A stretch of 64,000 nt of DNA from Lophius americanus (lineage: Eukaryota; Chordata; Actinopteri; Lophiiformes; Lophiidae). The position numbers were made by a program, and so were the translations under genes. The notes under the pieces were generated by a model, which saw only the letters and a program-made list of their open reading frames with translations, was not told the origin of the DNA and did not search any database. Positions 11,984 through 26,195 of this stretch are shown in pieces (the first letter of the stretch is position 1; each line of letters opens with the position of its first letter). The stretch lies in contig JBBDHG010000003.1 in NCBI GenBank assembly GCA_037951165.1, forward strand, positions 11,134,001-11,198,000, written 5' to 3'.

Positions 11984-14900
11984 ATGGTGGACTTCTTGGC
12001 GGAGAACAACCTTTGCGGCCAGGCCAACCTCCGGATAGTTTCTAGAGGAAACGCCATCATTGCTGAGCTCTTGCGCCTTTCTGACTTCATCCCTGCAGTT
12101 TTCAGGCTCAAAGACAAAAGCGACCAGCAGAAATATGGAGACATTATCTGTGACTTCAGCTACTTTAAGGTCTGGAATTCATCTCTCTCTTTTGATTTTA
12201 GCATTGTGTGGTAGAGAGGAGACGTCACGGCCAACTTACTGCCCTCTGAAAATGGTGGAGTTAGTTTGTTAGTTTGTTTGGACAGGGTTGGTAGTAATCA
12301 GGTGTGGGTGGGTATTGTTCATTTTCAACCAGTTCTTCATGCTGTCTGGAAGATTATAGACTTAGTCTCAAAGGGGGTAATTGAATTGGACTTATATAAC
12401 TTTTTGGGTTCAGCAATTACAATTATCTAAAAATAGTATTTTGTGTTTACTCAGGTTGTCTTTGTGTTTTTGTTAAATCTTTGTTTGAAGTGACACTATT
12501 TAATATATAGAAAACCAGGAGGGGTTCAATGTACAAATGCAGATGTGACATTGCAATACCATTTGATTAATCCCAGATGCCTGCTGGTTGTTGTATAGTC
12601 ACTTTTATTGCTGTTTTACTTTTTACAGATTTAGCAGATATTTTAGCCCTGTGTATGATTGGTGAAAAGAAAAATCTCTTTTTTCTGTGTCCTCTTTGAG
12701 TAGATATAAGACTTGTTTAAGATGTTGCCTCTTCACCCCAGGGTCCAGAGTATTACGAGGGGAAGATGGAGGCCAAAGTTGAGCTTCAAGACTTGGATGA
12801 AGAGTTCAGAGAGAACAACATAGAGATCCTTTCAAGGTTCTATCTGGCTTTTGAGAGTGTTCACAAATATATAGTGGATCTTAACAGGTGAGAGGAGCTG
12901 AATTGTCATTTCAATTCACTTTCAGTTTAGTCAATTTAATAGTAATGCTTTGTAGGATATGAGAGCAGTTAGTGGTCTACTTAGTATATCTGAGTCCCTG
13001 ATCCTGAGCAAAACTAATCCTTTTCTCATTTTTAAATCAGAATGAAAGAATGATAAAGAATATTTTACCGGTTTTCATTTGATTATTTTCTTCTCTCATC
13101 AGATACTTGGATGACCTACATGAGGGTGTTTATATTCAGCAGACCCTGGAGACTGTGCTTCTAAATGAGGACGGGAAGCAGCTTTTAGTAAGTAACACAA
13201 ATTGGAATTTAGCTTTAGCTTTTTTCACAGCATTACAGGAACAACACTGGTTTTCATGTAAAGCCTTTAACAATTTTTACGTACTAAACCATCCGAGAAG
13301 GCACTGCAGAAGTTGATTGCCTGTTCTCTTTCCCACCCAGTGTGAGGCCCTCTTCCTTTATGGAGTCATGCTGCTGGTTATTGACCAGAAAATTGAAGGG
13401 GAGGTCCGAGAGAGGATGCTGGTTTCCTATTATAGATACAGGTGTGTTTGTGACTGGAAATGCACACACAACATTCTCCTGTTGACGTATGTCCTCATCC
13501 TTTCACAGAAAAGCGGAGTCACTTTTCTTTACATGTACATGCTTTTGCTTGAAACCTCTGAAATAGCAGTTTGTGCACCAGCCCTATTTTATCCCTGTTC
13601 TTCTGTTTCTTATGAACGTGCACCCTTTAATGTAAATCAACTAGAAATGTGATATACTGTCATCAAAGGAAGAGATGCGGTAAATTTCTTATAATTATTT
13701 CTGCAATTTTTAGAGGCATGATTACATCTAGATTAGTTGGTCTACACTGATCAGCCATAATATTAAGTCTTACATTTTGTAAGTCTCATTTTTACTTCAA
13801 AAGCAGGTCTTCAAGACAAGATTATGTTTGTGTTCTGACAACTTTTCCGTCAGAACCTGGCATACACTCCTTCAGCAATTTGTGTTACAGCAGTTCTTCT
13901 GTGGGATCAGGTAACACGGGCTAGCTTTGGTTCCTCACGTGCGTCAGAGAGACTTGTTTGTCCAATGAGCTTATCTCTGGTTCACTAATTCTCCTTTCTC
14001 AGACGGCTATGGTAGGCTCTAACCACTGCAGACTGGGACAGACTGGGTCCGTTTTCCCGCTTGCAACACATTAAGTAAAAGGATAAAATGTTCACTTGGT
14101 GCCTGATATAGCCCACCCTCTGACTGCTGCTGTTGTAAGGAAATAATGTTATTCTGACTTTAACTGTGGTTATGATCTTATGGTTTATTAGTGCAGTCAC
14201 CTTGTTAGTTAATACATTAATGGGAGGAACATTACGTGCAATGCTAGGTGGACAAAAGTACACACAAGTTGATTGAGGATAAATACAGAATCTGTCAGGA
14301 ATAACATGTTAAACCATTATCGGAACATTATTCCCTAATTTTATGTCTGAAAAGTCGGGGGTATTGTGGAATTATAACCACTGCCCTGCATCTGCCGCAG
14401 AGCTTTCATGTTAACGCAGTAACACAAAAACTACTTATAACCGAGTAGATCTTAGTGCGGAGGAGAACTGAATGGAGTTTGGGAAAGGTTGGTTGTATAT
14501 TTCCAAAGATTTTTGGGACAATATTTCTCAACCACTGGTCTCATTTAGTCCAAATTTGTTGTGCATGAATCAAGTATATCTTGTTTTTGTCATATTTTAC
14601 TCTAATTGTTCATATTTCACTCTTTAGGGCAACTTTTTTCCAAAAATAAGTTCCTAACCGTTGGTTTGATTTAGACTGTTTGAAACTATTATTGAGTCAC
14701 TTAATTTGAGGAGTTCAATCAGGGGAATCGCTCGTACAATGCAGTGGATTGGGGTCTTTTCAGGGACATATACTTGCTTTTGGGGACAACACTATGGGCC
14801 TAGTTTAAATGTATATAAAACATTGCCCTTTGACTTGTCTTCAGCTGTTTTACTATTTGACGTCTTTTTAAGTGCTGCCCGTTCGTCAGCTGACTCCAAC

Positions 14901-17900
14901 CTGGATGACATCTGCAAACTCCTGCGCAGCACCGGCTTCTCTAGTCAGCCCGGAGCCAAACGACCAGCCAACTACCCAGAGAGCTACTTCAACCGAGTTC
15001 CCATCAGCACCACCTTCACTAGTATGGTCATTGGCAGACTGCGCTCAGACGATATCTACAACCAAGTAAGACTTGTGTGGTCCAGGATCAACCTGAACTT
15101 GAAATAACACAATAGTGGCAAATTTAGTCTCTTCTGATGAGAATTAAGTTTTCCTTTGTGTCAGATTCTGCAATATGTCAAATATCACATTTCTCTTACT
15201 GTTCGTCAGGTGTCTGCGTACCCTCTCCCAGAGCACCGTAGCACCGCGCTGGCTAACCAGGCAGCCATGCTGTATGTCTGCCTGTACTTCAGCCCCTCTA
15301 TACTGCATACCCAACAGGCCAAGATGAGGGAGATAGTGGACAAATACTTCCCTGACAACTGGGTAAGACATCCGGTATATCGTATGAGTCTACACTGGAC
15401 TTTCCCTCAGTTTTAATCACTACCGACTGGGTCATGACTAATTGGAAACTCAGACAACACAAACTTCCACCGAGGCACAACAAAGGTACCCAAGGTGAAC
15501 ATTATTGTAGACAGAATCAGTTTGATTGCTCTATTTAGGGAAATGTCATGCAGGTTCAATGTATGAGTTACTGCCAGCCTCTAAATCAACCAACAACTCC
15601 AACAAACTCTCTCAGTATCTCTCAAGTACTCTTGAACCGTTCATCTCTCTTTATTATCTTGCGCCTTCCACTTATATGTTTCTGTTTCTGTATATGTTTC
15701 CATCCCCCAACGCAAGTTCTTTTCCCGTTTCTTTGTGGACTGAAAAAAATAAGGAAGACATATGGTTTTGCACAGGCAGAAAGATAATGTTTGGAAAAAC
15801 TTCAAAACGATGAATCGCTGAGTTTTGAAGTTGTTTACATTTGATTTTGCCGCGTCCCGCCTCCTCCGACGCAGAATTGTGAAGTCTGTCTCACTTCAGT
15901 GATATAAAAGTCAGAAGAAATGCGGCATGACCCTTCAGACTGAGTTCGCTTTGAAAAACATCAGATATGTTTCCGATTTGGGACCACATATGAAAGGGGC
16001 CTGGGTCTGATTTGAAAAAATCGTGTTTGTGCTGTTCAGACTGTAATGAAAAGATCAGATATGGGTCACATAGGCAAAAAAGTCGGATTTGGGCGACTTT
16101 TGCCTGCAGTGTGAAACTTGTTTTCATCAAACATGTTGTACTGAATTGTTCTGTCTGTCTTTCCGCCTGTCTGCAGGTTATCAGCATCTACATGGGCATC
16201 ACCGTGAACCTGGTGGAGGCTTGGGAACCATATAAAGCTGCCAAGACTGCCCTCAACTACACATTGGACTCAGCAAATATCAGAGAGCAGGTATCTTAGA
16301 AGGACGAGTGATTTTGGCTTCCGTATCACACAGTCTCCCTCTTTGTAAATTTGCATACATTCATTTTAATGTATGCAGGTACTAATAACTGAGTGTGCAG
16401 AATTTTAAGGTCATCCAGTCTGCCTTTGCGGAATGTAATTTGAAACACGGTCGTATTAATCAAATCAGTGACTTTGAAAGACTTCTCTAAACATTATGCA
16501 AAGTGCGGTGCACTAGCTCAAGTTAAAATATGGGCACTAGGAGAGATGAACTGAGCCGGAGTCATGAAGAAAATTCTGTGCCTGGAGCTGTGAGTGACAA
16601 CTGAACAATCCCTCCTGGTGTGTCATCTGCAAACATTGACATACTTACCAGTGGCCACCAGTGGGAGTGAATGTATGAAGAATATATTATTCAAGATAAA
16701 ATGTATTTCTAGCCAAATTCCTCCCAACCAACACCCCGTCGTCCCTGTGTGTCCAGGCCACTCGATATTCAGCGAGCATGGAGAGTCTGAGGCCTCAGGT
16801 GCAGCAGCTGCTGAAGGAAGGTTTCCTCAGGGAGGAGATTATCCTGGACAACATTCCCAAACTACTCAACTGTCTGAGGGACTGCAACGTAGCCATCCGC
16901 TGGCTAATGCTGCACTGTGCAGAGTCTGGTGAGAATACTGAGTAAATTCATAGAATGAAGAAGAATAGAGTCAACCTTCTGATGTTCGATTTTCCCGGAG
17001 GAACCCTGAATCTAACTTGTTTATTTCCAGACGTCAATATTTGTGACTTCACCTTAATACAATAGCTTTTTCATTCATGGTTGAATTAACGGAGTCATTT
17101 TCTAACAGCCTACGATCCAAATAACAAGCGACTGCGTCAAATGAAAGACCAAGTGCTCAACGACTCGAAGTACAACCCCAAGATCCTGTTCCAGCTCCTA
17201 TTGGACACGGCTCAGTTTGAGTTCACACTCAAAGAGGTTAGAGACTCGGATCCACACGCCATGACATGAAGCATGAAAACATGGGGAAAGGTTAGACAGG
17301 ACGTAGCTCTTCAAATGAATGCCTTTATCAAAAAACCATAATAATTGTCATCGTAATGACATTTTTAAATTTCTACAGACTTTATATCATGTTGTTGTCA
17401 CGGAAGGGAAATTTTCGTAGTGGTCATCTTGTCCGGGGAATATTCCTCAATCTATACTTAGTAGCTTCACCAAACTTCACAAATATAAATTGTTGTGCAA
17501 AATATTACGCAAATGTGACTTTTAAAATTTTAACATGCTACAGATTTTATTTTCTGTGGTTTCCAAATGTGATTTTATAGGTGAGTGTGAGGGTGATGAT
17601 CCTGACACACTATATATTCTAGCGTCACCCAACTTCATGAATCAACCCTCTGGATCCTAAGATCTCGCTGGCATGATCTCTAACCTGACTGAATTAAATT
17701 TAAGGCGGTACTCTTCGGAAAACCCAAAGGCGCTACACTTTAACCCTCACCTAACCCTACATGTTTTTACGTTCAGTATGCTAATATGGTATATTATAGT
17801 AGAGAAATATTTGTCAGGATGTAGAGGTGTGGTGGTACTTCCGATAAGAACAACAAAACATTTAGTAGCATGATGAATGATTAAATTATGTTTATAAAAG

Positions 17901-20900
17901 GTTTAAAGTTCATACCGAAATGGCCTCCAGTGGGTTAAACATGTGCAGTTGTGCCTTTTGATGTTTTGAATTATGTGGAAATATTATTTTGTTTAGTTTC
18001 CTCAGAGATATTTTTTATGTGACTATGAAGGATGATCCTCCTGTCAAGTGCACATCTGAAAAAGTATATATTTTTCTTCACTAAAATGTATACATATAAT
18101 AACCATATTATGCAGTTGTAGTTTTTGATAATTTGAATTATCGAAAACTTCGTGGAAAGATTATTTTACGGTGACCTTGAAGGTTGCAACGCTACTTTAG
18201 GCTCACCAAAGGAATGGAGTATATGTTCTATATGATCAATTTGTTTTTCACTTTTTTGGGTGCATGTGACATCGCCAAATAACACTGGTTATTTAATAAC
18301 AGCAATTAAATCTGTGTTTCCTGCTAGCCTACAGTGAGACAGCCTGTGGCTAGCCAGTCTAAAATGAAGAGAGGAGACAAATTTATTTTCTCTTCTAACA
18401 TCTAATGTGACTAATCCTTCTCCCGTCACTCAGCATCTGTGGTGTTCCTCTTCCAGATGTTCAAGCAGATGCTGTCAGAGAAACAGATCAAATGGGAGAG
18501 CTTTAAGAACGAGGGGTCAGAGAGAATGACTGAGTTGGCCGAAGTCTTCTCCGGCGTCAAACCTCTTACAAGGGTTGAGAAAAATGGTGAGTTCCACCAC
18601 AGGGGCAGGGAGGAGGATTCCACTCATGGCAAAGATGTGGTGCTGACTAAAAACCTGAATCATGTAGTATGTCATGCTCTGAATATTATGGGTTATTTCA
18701 GTCTCTTGTAGCTGGACTCATTTTTCTTAATCATCACTTGTGGATGAATTACTTTGATAAAATTCTCTGCACCCGTACTAAACGCCAATATTCCTCCTCA
18801 CAGAGAACCTGCAGGCCTGGTTCCGAGAGATCTCGAAGCAGATCGAGTCTTTGAACTACGAGGACTCCACGGCCGCTGGGAGGAAGACTGTTCAGCTCAT
18901 ACAGGCGCTTGTTGAGGTCAGCTAGATAATTACATTTCACGCTGGCTTTACATTTCTTAATTTATCTGATGCAGATCAACAAGATTCATTGAGCTTGAAT
19001 TTCCGAGGAGTCTTTTGGCCTCAGAATGCGACAACACTGTCTGAATAGTTTTGTGCTATGCTGCAGGTTTACTTATATTGCTTTAGAAAATCAACAGATG
19101 CAAATGGTAATTAAACAGTCAAACAAAATTTAAATGTCTTTCATTATGTAAATCTACATAATGAAAATGATGTTTTGGCTCCATGTAAACCGGGATGATT
19201 TTTATAACCACTCATCGCAGTTTACACAACTAGCTTGTCTATGGATATAGCATCGGCACCCAATTATTCTCATGAGCCATTAAATGGGTTCCAAAGGACA
19301 ATTGTTTTATAAACATCAAGAAAATAAGACCATCCCTGGATGGTCCCACCATCCCTGGATACAGAGATGTGTTTGCGATGCGTATATTTCCTGTGCAACA
19401 ATGGATGTGGACAAATGTTTTCCTCTTGCCCTACAGGTCCAGGAGTTCCATCAGCTGGAGTCCAACCTGCAGGTCTGTCAGTTCCTGGCCGACACCAGGA
19501 AGTTTCTGCACCAAATGATCCGCACCATCAATATCAAAGAAGAAGTTCTCATTACCATGCAAATCGTTGGAGACCTCTCGTATGCATGGCAGATAATAGA
19601 CAGGTACTTACCGATCGGTAACTACTTTCATTGCTACTCGCGTAATTATCTCTCACAAGTTCTTCAGTTACGTACAGGCAGTGAGAGATCAACTAATCCA
19701 TAGTCTGTGAGAGTCTTATTTCATCTAAACCATCAAGACCACGGTGCTGCTGTTATTTTCAATTACAACTACTCAGGTTTAGTTTGGTTATTTTTATTAT
19801 TTTGCTATAGAGAAGATTTCAATATTTTTATGCCTTATGTTTTTTTTCCTTCTGCAGCTTCACATCAATTATGCAGGAGAGCATCAGGGTCAGCCCGTCC
19901 ATGGTTACCAAACTTAGAGCTACATTTCTGAAAGTGAGGACTTTTCCTGCCCAACTCAGACAAAACAATATTAACATTTGAAATGTCACTATTATAACAA
20001 GTTGGCCTTTATTTTGAGAATTCCAACTTGTGATGCTTAATAGTTCTATTGTGTGTTTGTTACCAGCTGGCGTCGGCATTGGACCTTCCTTTGCTGCGTA
20101 TAAACCAGGCCAACAGTGCTGACCTACTGAGTGTCTCACAGTTCTACTCCGGAGAGTTGGTGGCTTATGTCAGAAAGGTACTGTCTGATTTAAGTCCTGT
20201 TTCCACCAAAGTGTCTCAATTTTTCTAGCAGAAAGGACATATTCTTTGACATATCTCTGGCTCCCATAAATAAACTTCGGTTTAACTCGGTTTCACAAGT
20301 TTAACGAATGAGCTTTGCTGTAATTTGTCGCTCAGTAACAGCTGCAGTCCTGATTAATGTCTCTACAATAATCTGTTTGGCATAGTTACCCAAAAACAGC
20401 TACTTAGTGGTTGGGTACCTTGAGATGCCATTACCTTCTGGTTTCATCAGCCACATGTGCCGAGCTAGGATTTGCTTCTATAGATGATTCTTCATTTCTT
20501 TGCTGTGCGCCATCTGCTTTTAAAGACTATACCCATGTTCTGTCTGAAAAATATATAACATGTTTAGATTCATGTGGATGCTTAGCTTTGCACATTATAT
20601 GTTTTTTTAGGTTCTGCAGATTATCCCAGAGAGCATGTTCACATCTTTGGCCAAAATCATCAAGCTTCAGATCCACGACATCATGGAGGTGCCAACGCGG
20701 CTGGATAAGGACAAGCTGAAGGACTACTCCCAGCTCGGGGCACGCTATGAAGTAAAACCAGTGCTGTAGCTGAAACTGTCAAACTTCTGACTGTTATAGG
20801 AACCTATTGTAGAGATGAAAAGCAGAAACCGAGGGCTCGGATTGTTCTGTTTTGATGTTCGGTCTACGTATGTGCTTGTGTGTAACACAATATTTCTAGC

Positions 20901-23900
20901 TGTTCCGAACATTTTTCAATTTCACTATCTGCTTTTCATGCACATATTTATTTTTGATTGACTTATTACTAAAGGCTTGATACAGGCGGACAATCATTAT
21001 TTGAATCGCATTAATTACAATTTGTCCGATTGATGTTAAAACAGAATATTTTGATATGTAATCAAATATCCTTAAATCAAACTTCGTGTGATCACAGGTT
21101 GCTAAACTCACCCATGACATCTCCATTTTCACTGAGGGGATCCTGATGATGAAGACCACTCTCGTTGGAATCATCAAGGTTGGTGATAAGACCATCTGTT
21201 ATTGTTATAGATTCCTACCGTTAATTTTAGCTGGATGACTGAATATTAACGGAGGCTTTGTGGTTGATGTAAACCATAGTTCCAGAGTAAGTTAGTCAAA
21301 AACGGTTTATTTTGCCAAAACACTGCAGGTGGATCCCAAGCAGCTTCTGGAGGATGGCATCAGGAAGGAGCTGGTGAAGAGGGTAGCTTATGCTCTGCAC
21401 AGAGGATTGATCTTCAACCCCAAGGCTAAGGTCAGTCCTCAGGGGCCTCATCGGCCATCACTGCGTACACACAAAAGAGGGCGTACGCCACTTACAATGC
21501 AATCCGTGGGATTTGCAAATAGCAAACTTGACGGGGGAATGTGCGTTCCTTCACACAAATTCATACTCATGCAGACGGACAAAAACTAGAAAAAGGGGGA
21601 AACTATAAATTCTATGGCTAAAGGATGAAACACAGTGTGAAAATAATACTAGTGGTGTGTCAAATGAATCAAATTATTATCCAACACAACCAATTTTCAA
21701 TGGATATTCGAACATGTTTGATTTATATTCCACGGAGAATAAATAACAAAGTGATAATTGTTTTTCGTTATTATTATTATTAGTAGTAGTAGTGGGTATA
21801 ATATTATGCCTGAGGAGAATGGACGGGGCTACTCTTTGGTCACTTCTTTTTGTTTGTACGTCCAACCCAACTTGAATATATTTGGTTTACACTCATTTAA
21901 AACAAAGGTATACGAAACGTGTAGATATCCCGTGCGTCTTACGCGTCGTTTCGAAAGGGTTGTCATTTCTGAAATGGAATCGGTATAGGACGTGTGTGCG
22001 TGCATAATGTTTTATAAATTGGAATACATTTTTGCAGATGTACAGCCTATGTTTGCCTGTACCTCACATTCTGATGCAAAACGGACGCACAATTTCATAA
22101 ATGAGGCCCCAGATCTGCTGTCTGTGCTTTCATTTTTTTTTTCTCAAGAGTAAAACTTATAATCTCTTTACTGGCCCAGTATGATGTCTGATGAACTATT
22201 GTCCACAACTAAAATGCACGAGACTAAATAATCTTCCACTCTCTTAGCTGAGTGAGCTGATGCCAAAGCTGAAGGACATGGCGGCCACCATGGATGGGTT
22301 CTACAGATCGTTTGAGTACATTCAGGACTATGTCAGCATTTATGGTCTTAAAATCTGGCAGGAGGAAGTGTCCCGTATCATCAACTACAATGTGGAACAA
22401 GAATGCAACAGCTTCCTCAGGGCCAAGGTCAGTCTCAACTCAATAGCACGCTTTTACTTTTACAAAACACCTAACCTCCCATTGTTCATCCCACTTCAAT
22501 CAATGCAAGATGCTTTGATTGGTTGTCCACTCATCGGAGTCAGGAACTGATTGTTTCTTTCCAATCAGATCCAGGACTGGCAGAGTGTGCACCAGTCCAC
22601 CCACATCCCTATCCCTAAGTTTCCCTCTGTAGATGAATCTGCTACGTTCATTGGTCGTCTCTGCAGAGAGATCCTCAGAATCACGGATCCCAAGTACGAG
22701 CCATCAAATATGACACTAAAATTACATTTGAACAGTTAATAAAATTCTATAATGTGACCCTAATCTGACAAACTCTGCTACTCTTTAAAGGGTAACATGC
22801 TACATCGACCAGATGAACACCTGGTACGACCTGAAGAGCCACCAGGAGGTCACCAACAATAGGCTGTTTTCTGAGATCCAGAGCACACTGGGTACATTCG
22901 GCCTCAATGGACTGGACCGCCTGCTCTGCTTCATGATTGTGAAAGAGCTTCAGGTAATCATCACAGAAAAAGACTCAGGCTATGTTACAATTCTACTATC
23001 AATGAAATGACGGTGTGATCTTTAATGTGTAAGGTTGACGCATTTCTCCCATCAGAACTTCCTAACGATGCTTCAGAGGACCATCCTGAGGGACAAAGCC
23101 CTGGTGGATGTTTTTAAAGCCATGTTGGCTTCTGTCAACCCGGTCCAGGGCATTGTGGGTAGGTATTCATTTAAGAAATCCTGCCAGAAACTTTTTATTC
23201 CTTAATTTAAAAAATGTGTTTTTTTTCCTCATCAGCTAATTCCAGCAAAGTTTACTCTAGTGCTGTGGCCAAAACCCAGAAGATCTGGGGTGCCTATCTG
23301 GAGGCCATCATGAAGGTATTTGTCTGTGATAAGTTCTAGTGTTATTAACAAAAATGACATATTAATAACTTGATGTTCATTGTTTATTTTTGGAGATGTT
23401 ATGTTTAATGATATATTCCCCCTGCTTTACGTAAGTTTAATTGTCCACCATCATTCAATGCCTGATAAATACATAATGTTATGTATATAACGTTAAAAAA
23501 TGTGTATGTTGTAGGTCGGTCAGATGCAGATTCTCCGACAGCAGATCGCTAATGAGCTCAACTACTCGTGCAAGTTTGACTCCAAACATCTAGCTGCTGC
23601 CTTGGAGAACCTCAACAAGTCAGTCCGGTCTCTCCACCTCAGAGTGTACTTTAGCATGTGTCTTATTAATCTCTGTCTCTCCAATATCAATATTAGCATT
23701 AGTATTCAGGATAATGTATTCCATGTTTAATGCAAAGATACTCTGATGTTCTGTGTTGCTCCACATGTGTGGCCCTCAGAAAAACTAGTTCCAATACCAG
23801 CAGAACATTAATGATTTGATGTAAATGTTTTGCTGTTTGATTCGAGAAGAAAATATGAGATGCCTTTTCCTGACTATGGTTTATTCACCTTAACTATTTG

Positions 23901-25430
23901 TTTAATTATAATCATTATAGATGAATTATAATCATTCATCTACCATGCATCAATTCTCATTGTGATTGTGCCAGGTCTCTGCTGGCAGACATTGAAGCTC
24001 ACTACCAGGATCCATCGCTGCCCTACCCTAAAGAGGACAACACTCTTCTATATGACATCACTGCTCACCTGGAGGCCGCTGGCATTCATAACCCTCTCAA
24101 CAAGGTCTGGAGATAATTCTCCCTTTTTATTTTATTTCTTTTTTGTGTGGTTATAGATTGCTGAATCATCTGACAGTTTTTTTATTTTGTTAATGTTTTT
24201 TTCAGATCTACATCACCACTAAGCGCCTTCCTTACTTGCCTATGATCAATTTCCTGTTTATTATTGCTCAGCTGCCCAAACTCCAGTACAGCAAAAACCA
24301 AGGCAGGTTTTTTTTTTCTTCAGTTCACCACAGTACAGCCCTTATGGTATTGTTGTTTGTGAATTATGAGTTAGGCCAGTGTGCTAGGGTGTTTGATATG
24401 TTAGAGAAACTTAAATTTCTACTTCTTTTAATCTGTCACACCATCAGAGGTGGTTCTTACAGTTGTCAGTTAATGTTTTTATATTTTTGAGGGTTCGTGT
24501 CACTTTTTACCTGGGACCTGACCTTCGACATGGTTGGACACTTGTAAATAGTTTTTTCATTAGACTGACTAACAGTACAATTATGTGAAATGAAGGTAAC
24601 TATGATTTAAGGAAATGTTAGCACACCAGATTTTTTGTATATTATTGATGAATCTTTCAGCGTGTGAGTGCTACTACATTCAAATGTAAATAATCATATG
24701 GCTGATGTCTTGTTTCCCCAGGAATGACCTGCAGGAAAACCGCAGACCCTGTTGACTGGCCTCCTTTAGTGCTCGGATTGCTCACCTTGCTTAAGCAGTT
24801 CCATTCCAGATACACGCAACACTTCCTGGCTCTAATTGGTCAGTTCATCCGCTCCATTATGGAGCAATGCACAAGGTAACGAAACAGACCTGATGAATGT
24901 GGAATAGTTAAATAAATCATATTTCTTAGCACTTAATGCAGCATAGTCTCTATTGTTGTTTAATCCTTGTACTTTCATGAAATGTATCCTATTACGGCTC
25001 TACGAGCTCATGTTTTCATTTGATCCCATCGCAGTCAGAAGATCCCTGACATACCCTCTGATGTGGTGGGAGGCCTGATGTTCCTAGAAGACTATGTGAA
25101 GTACTCAAAATTGTCACGCAAGGTAAGGACAATCTTTACCTCAATACAAACAAGTTTGTTTAACACATATAAATATGTCTTGAGCACATGTTTCAAATTA
25201 TTCTCAATATATTTGAAAATGTGATACCAATCAGCTATTAAAAAAATTGCTAATTGCTCTGAAAGAGACATAACTCTAGGATTTATTGAAGCTGTATGTC
25301 TTGTGCATTTGTTATAGGCCGCGTGGAACAGTAATCTGTATTTCTTTAAATTTTTTCCCCCTTTGTTCTTAAGGTGGCTGAAGCTCATGTGCCAAGTTTC
25401 ATTTTTGATGAATTCAGAACGATACTGTGA
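11984..25430 (+). CDS. washc5: WASH complex subunit 5 (strumpellin), 28 coding exons
   Basis: Strumpellin is a core subunit of the pentameric WASH complex, which activates Arp2/3 actin branching on endosomes. The product starts MVDFLAENNLCGQANLRIVS and ends IFDEFRTIL, colinear with vertebrate strumpellin throughout. Exons: 11984-12169, 12742-12887, 13103-13187, 13341-13441, 14873-15065, 15210-15362, 16177-16290, 16757-16928, 17109-17236, 18457-18586, 18804-18916, 19437-19603, 19858-19933, 20067-20177, 20611-20751, 21098-21178, 21329-21430, 22248-22427, 22569-22693, 22791-22953, 23056-23158, 23236-23315, 23515-23618, 23975-24104, 24206-24302, 24722-24875, 25035-25122, 25374-25430. They total 3480 nt, or 1159 residues plus stop, with every junction in phase. 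The start has a good Kozak context (A at -3, G at +4). All introns are GT-AG except the one after 24302, which is GC-AG. The gene looks intact and functional. Confidence 0.97.
13742..14130 (-). mobile_element. Tc1/mariner remnant, family 1, in a washc5 intron
   Basis: It begins with TACACTGATCAGCCATAATA, the terminal inverted repeat of a common fish Tc1-like element. It then jumps to text near the element's other end (for example AATGTTCACTTGGTGCCTGA near 14087), so it is internally deleted. It sits between the exons at 13341-13441 and 14873-15065. The transposase would have been on the minus strand. Confidence 0.6.
15540..16130. repeat. Dispersed repeat copy in a washc5 intron
   Basis: The segment 15560-15625 (ATGAGTTACTGCCAGCCTC onward) recurs with substitutions near 29090-29160 and 53540-53610. 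A later part, around AATGTTTGGAAAAACTTC at 15788, also resembles 29310-29325. From about 15840 to 16125 the text resembles a non-autonomous fish DNA transposon (ending near TTTTGCCTGCAGTGTGAAAC). The borders are not resolved, and the family is not named. Confidence 0.5.
21442..22110. mobile_element. MITE-like element with 10-bp terminal inverted repeats
   Basis: It starts GGGGCCTCAT and ends ATGAGGCCCC, a perfect 10-bp inverted pair 669 bp apart. Both ends are followed internally by GCGT-rich text (GCGTACAC on the left; the complement of GGACGCAC on the right). It lies between the washc5 exons ending at 21430 and starting at 22248, only 11 bp from the donor. No transposase frame is seen and no target duplication is obvious. 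Confidence 0.6.
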
Positions 25431-25585
25431 AGATGTAAATGAAGCATTTCATCGGAAAACCCCGTTTTTTCCCTCAGCTTTTTTTTTCATAGCAATCTGC
25501 AGACGTTTGGATATGTCACATCAGAACATCAGGAGAAACATTAGTGTTACTAATAACACTGACAATTATTTTGGTCAGGGAAGTC

Positions 25586-25865
25586 AATAAACATCTTATT
25601 GTGACAGTGACTCACGATGCACATTCCAAGAACCTTAAAAGAGAGAGTAAACTGAGTTCTGCCTCCATTTTGTTTGATTGTTTGCAAATGTCCTCTAATA
25701 ACTTCCATAAAAAAGCCCATTGATTGTTTATGTTATATAGTTCATTCACTATTAATGTCTTAATGCTCGAATGATAAATTGCACATAAAGCCTACTGTAT
25801 TAACAAACTTGCCAGTTTTGTAAATTGTCAGTTTGTGCCATTTCCAAATTAAATTCTTGAATAAA
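25586..25865 (+). terminator. washc5: washc5 polyadenylation signals
   Basis: There are AATAAA hexamers at 25586-25591 and 25860-25865, about 155 and 430 nt after the stop codon. The second is followed by a T-rich stretch. Either would end the transcript before the nsmce2 promoter region, which begins near 26.2 kb. Confidence 0.6.
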
Positions 25866-26195
25866 AACAATTGTTCATGATGTCTCGCTTTCTTTCTTTT
25901 CTTTAGATAATTTAATGGTGGTCCAGAAGTGCAAAACAACTTTACTAAATCCAGAGCATATCAAAAGCAAAGCAAAGGATTTACATTGAAAAATTGTTTT
26001 AGATTTTGTTAAGTTGTTTTTGCTTCGGTAATTTCAATTTTCTAAATGCAAATGTGTTTTGCTTTGGGTGAAGTGTTTTATATATTGTAAAGTTTTTCTG
26101 CAATTCTTGACCAACATAAATAATTGCCTCATTTAGCCCCTGCTTTTACTTTGAAACACAAAATCGGAAATCAAATCAAACCCTACAAACAACTA

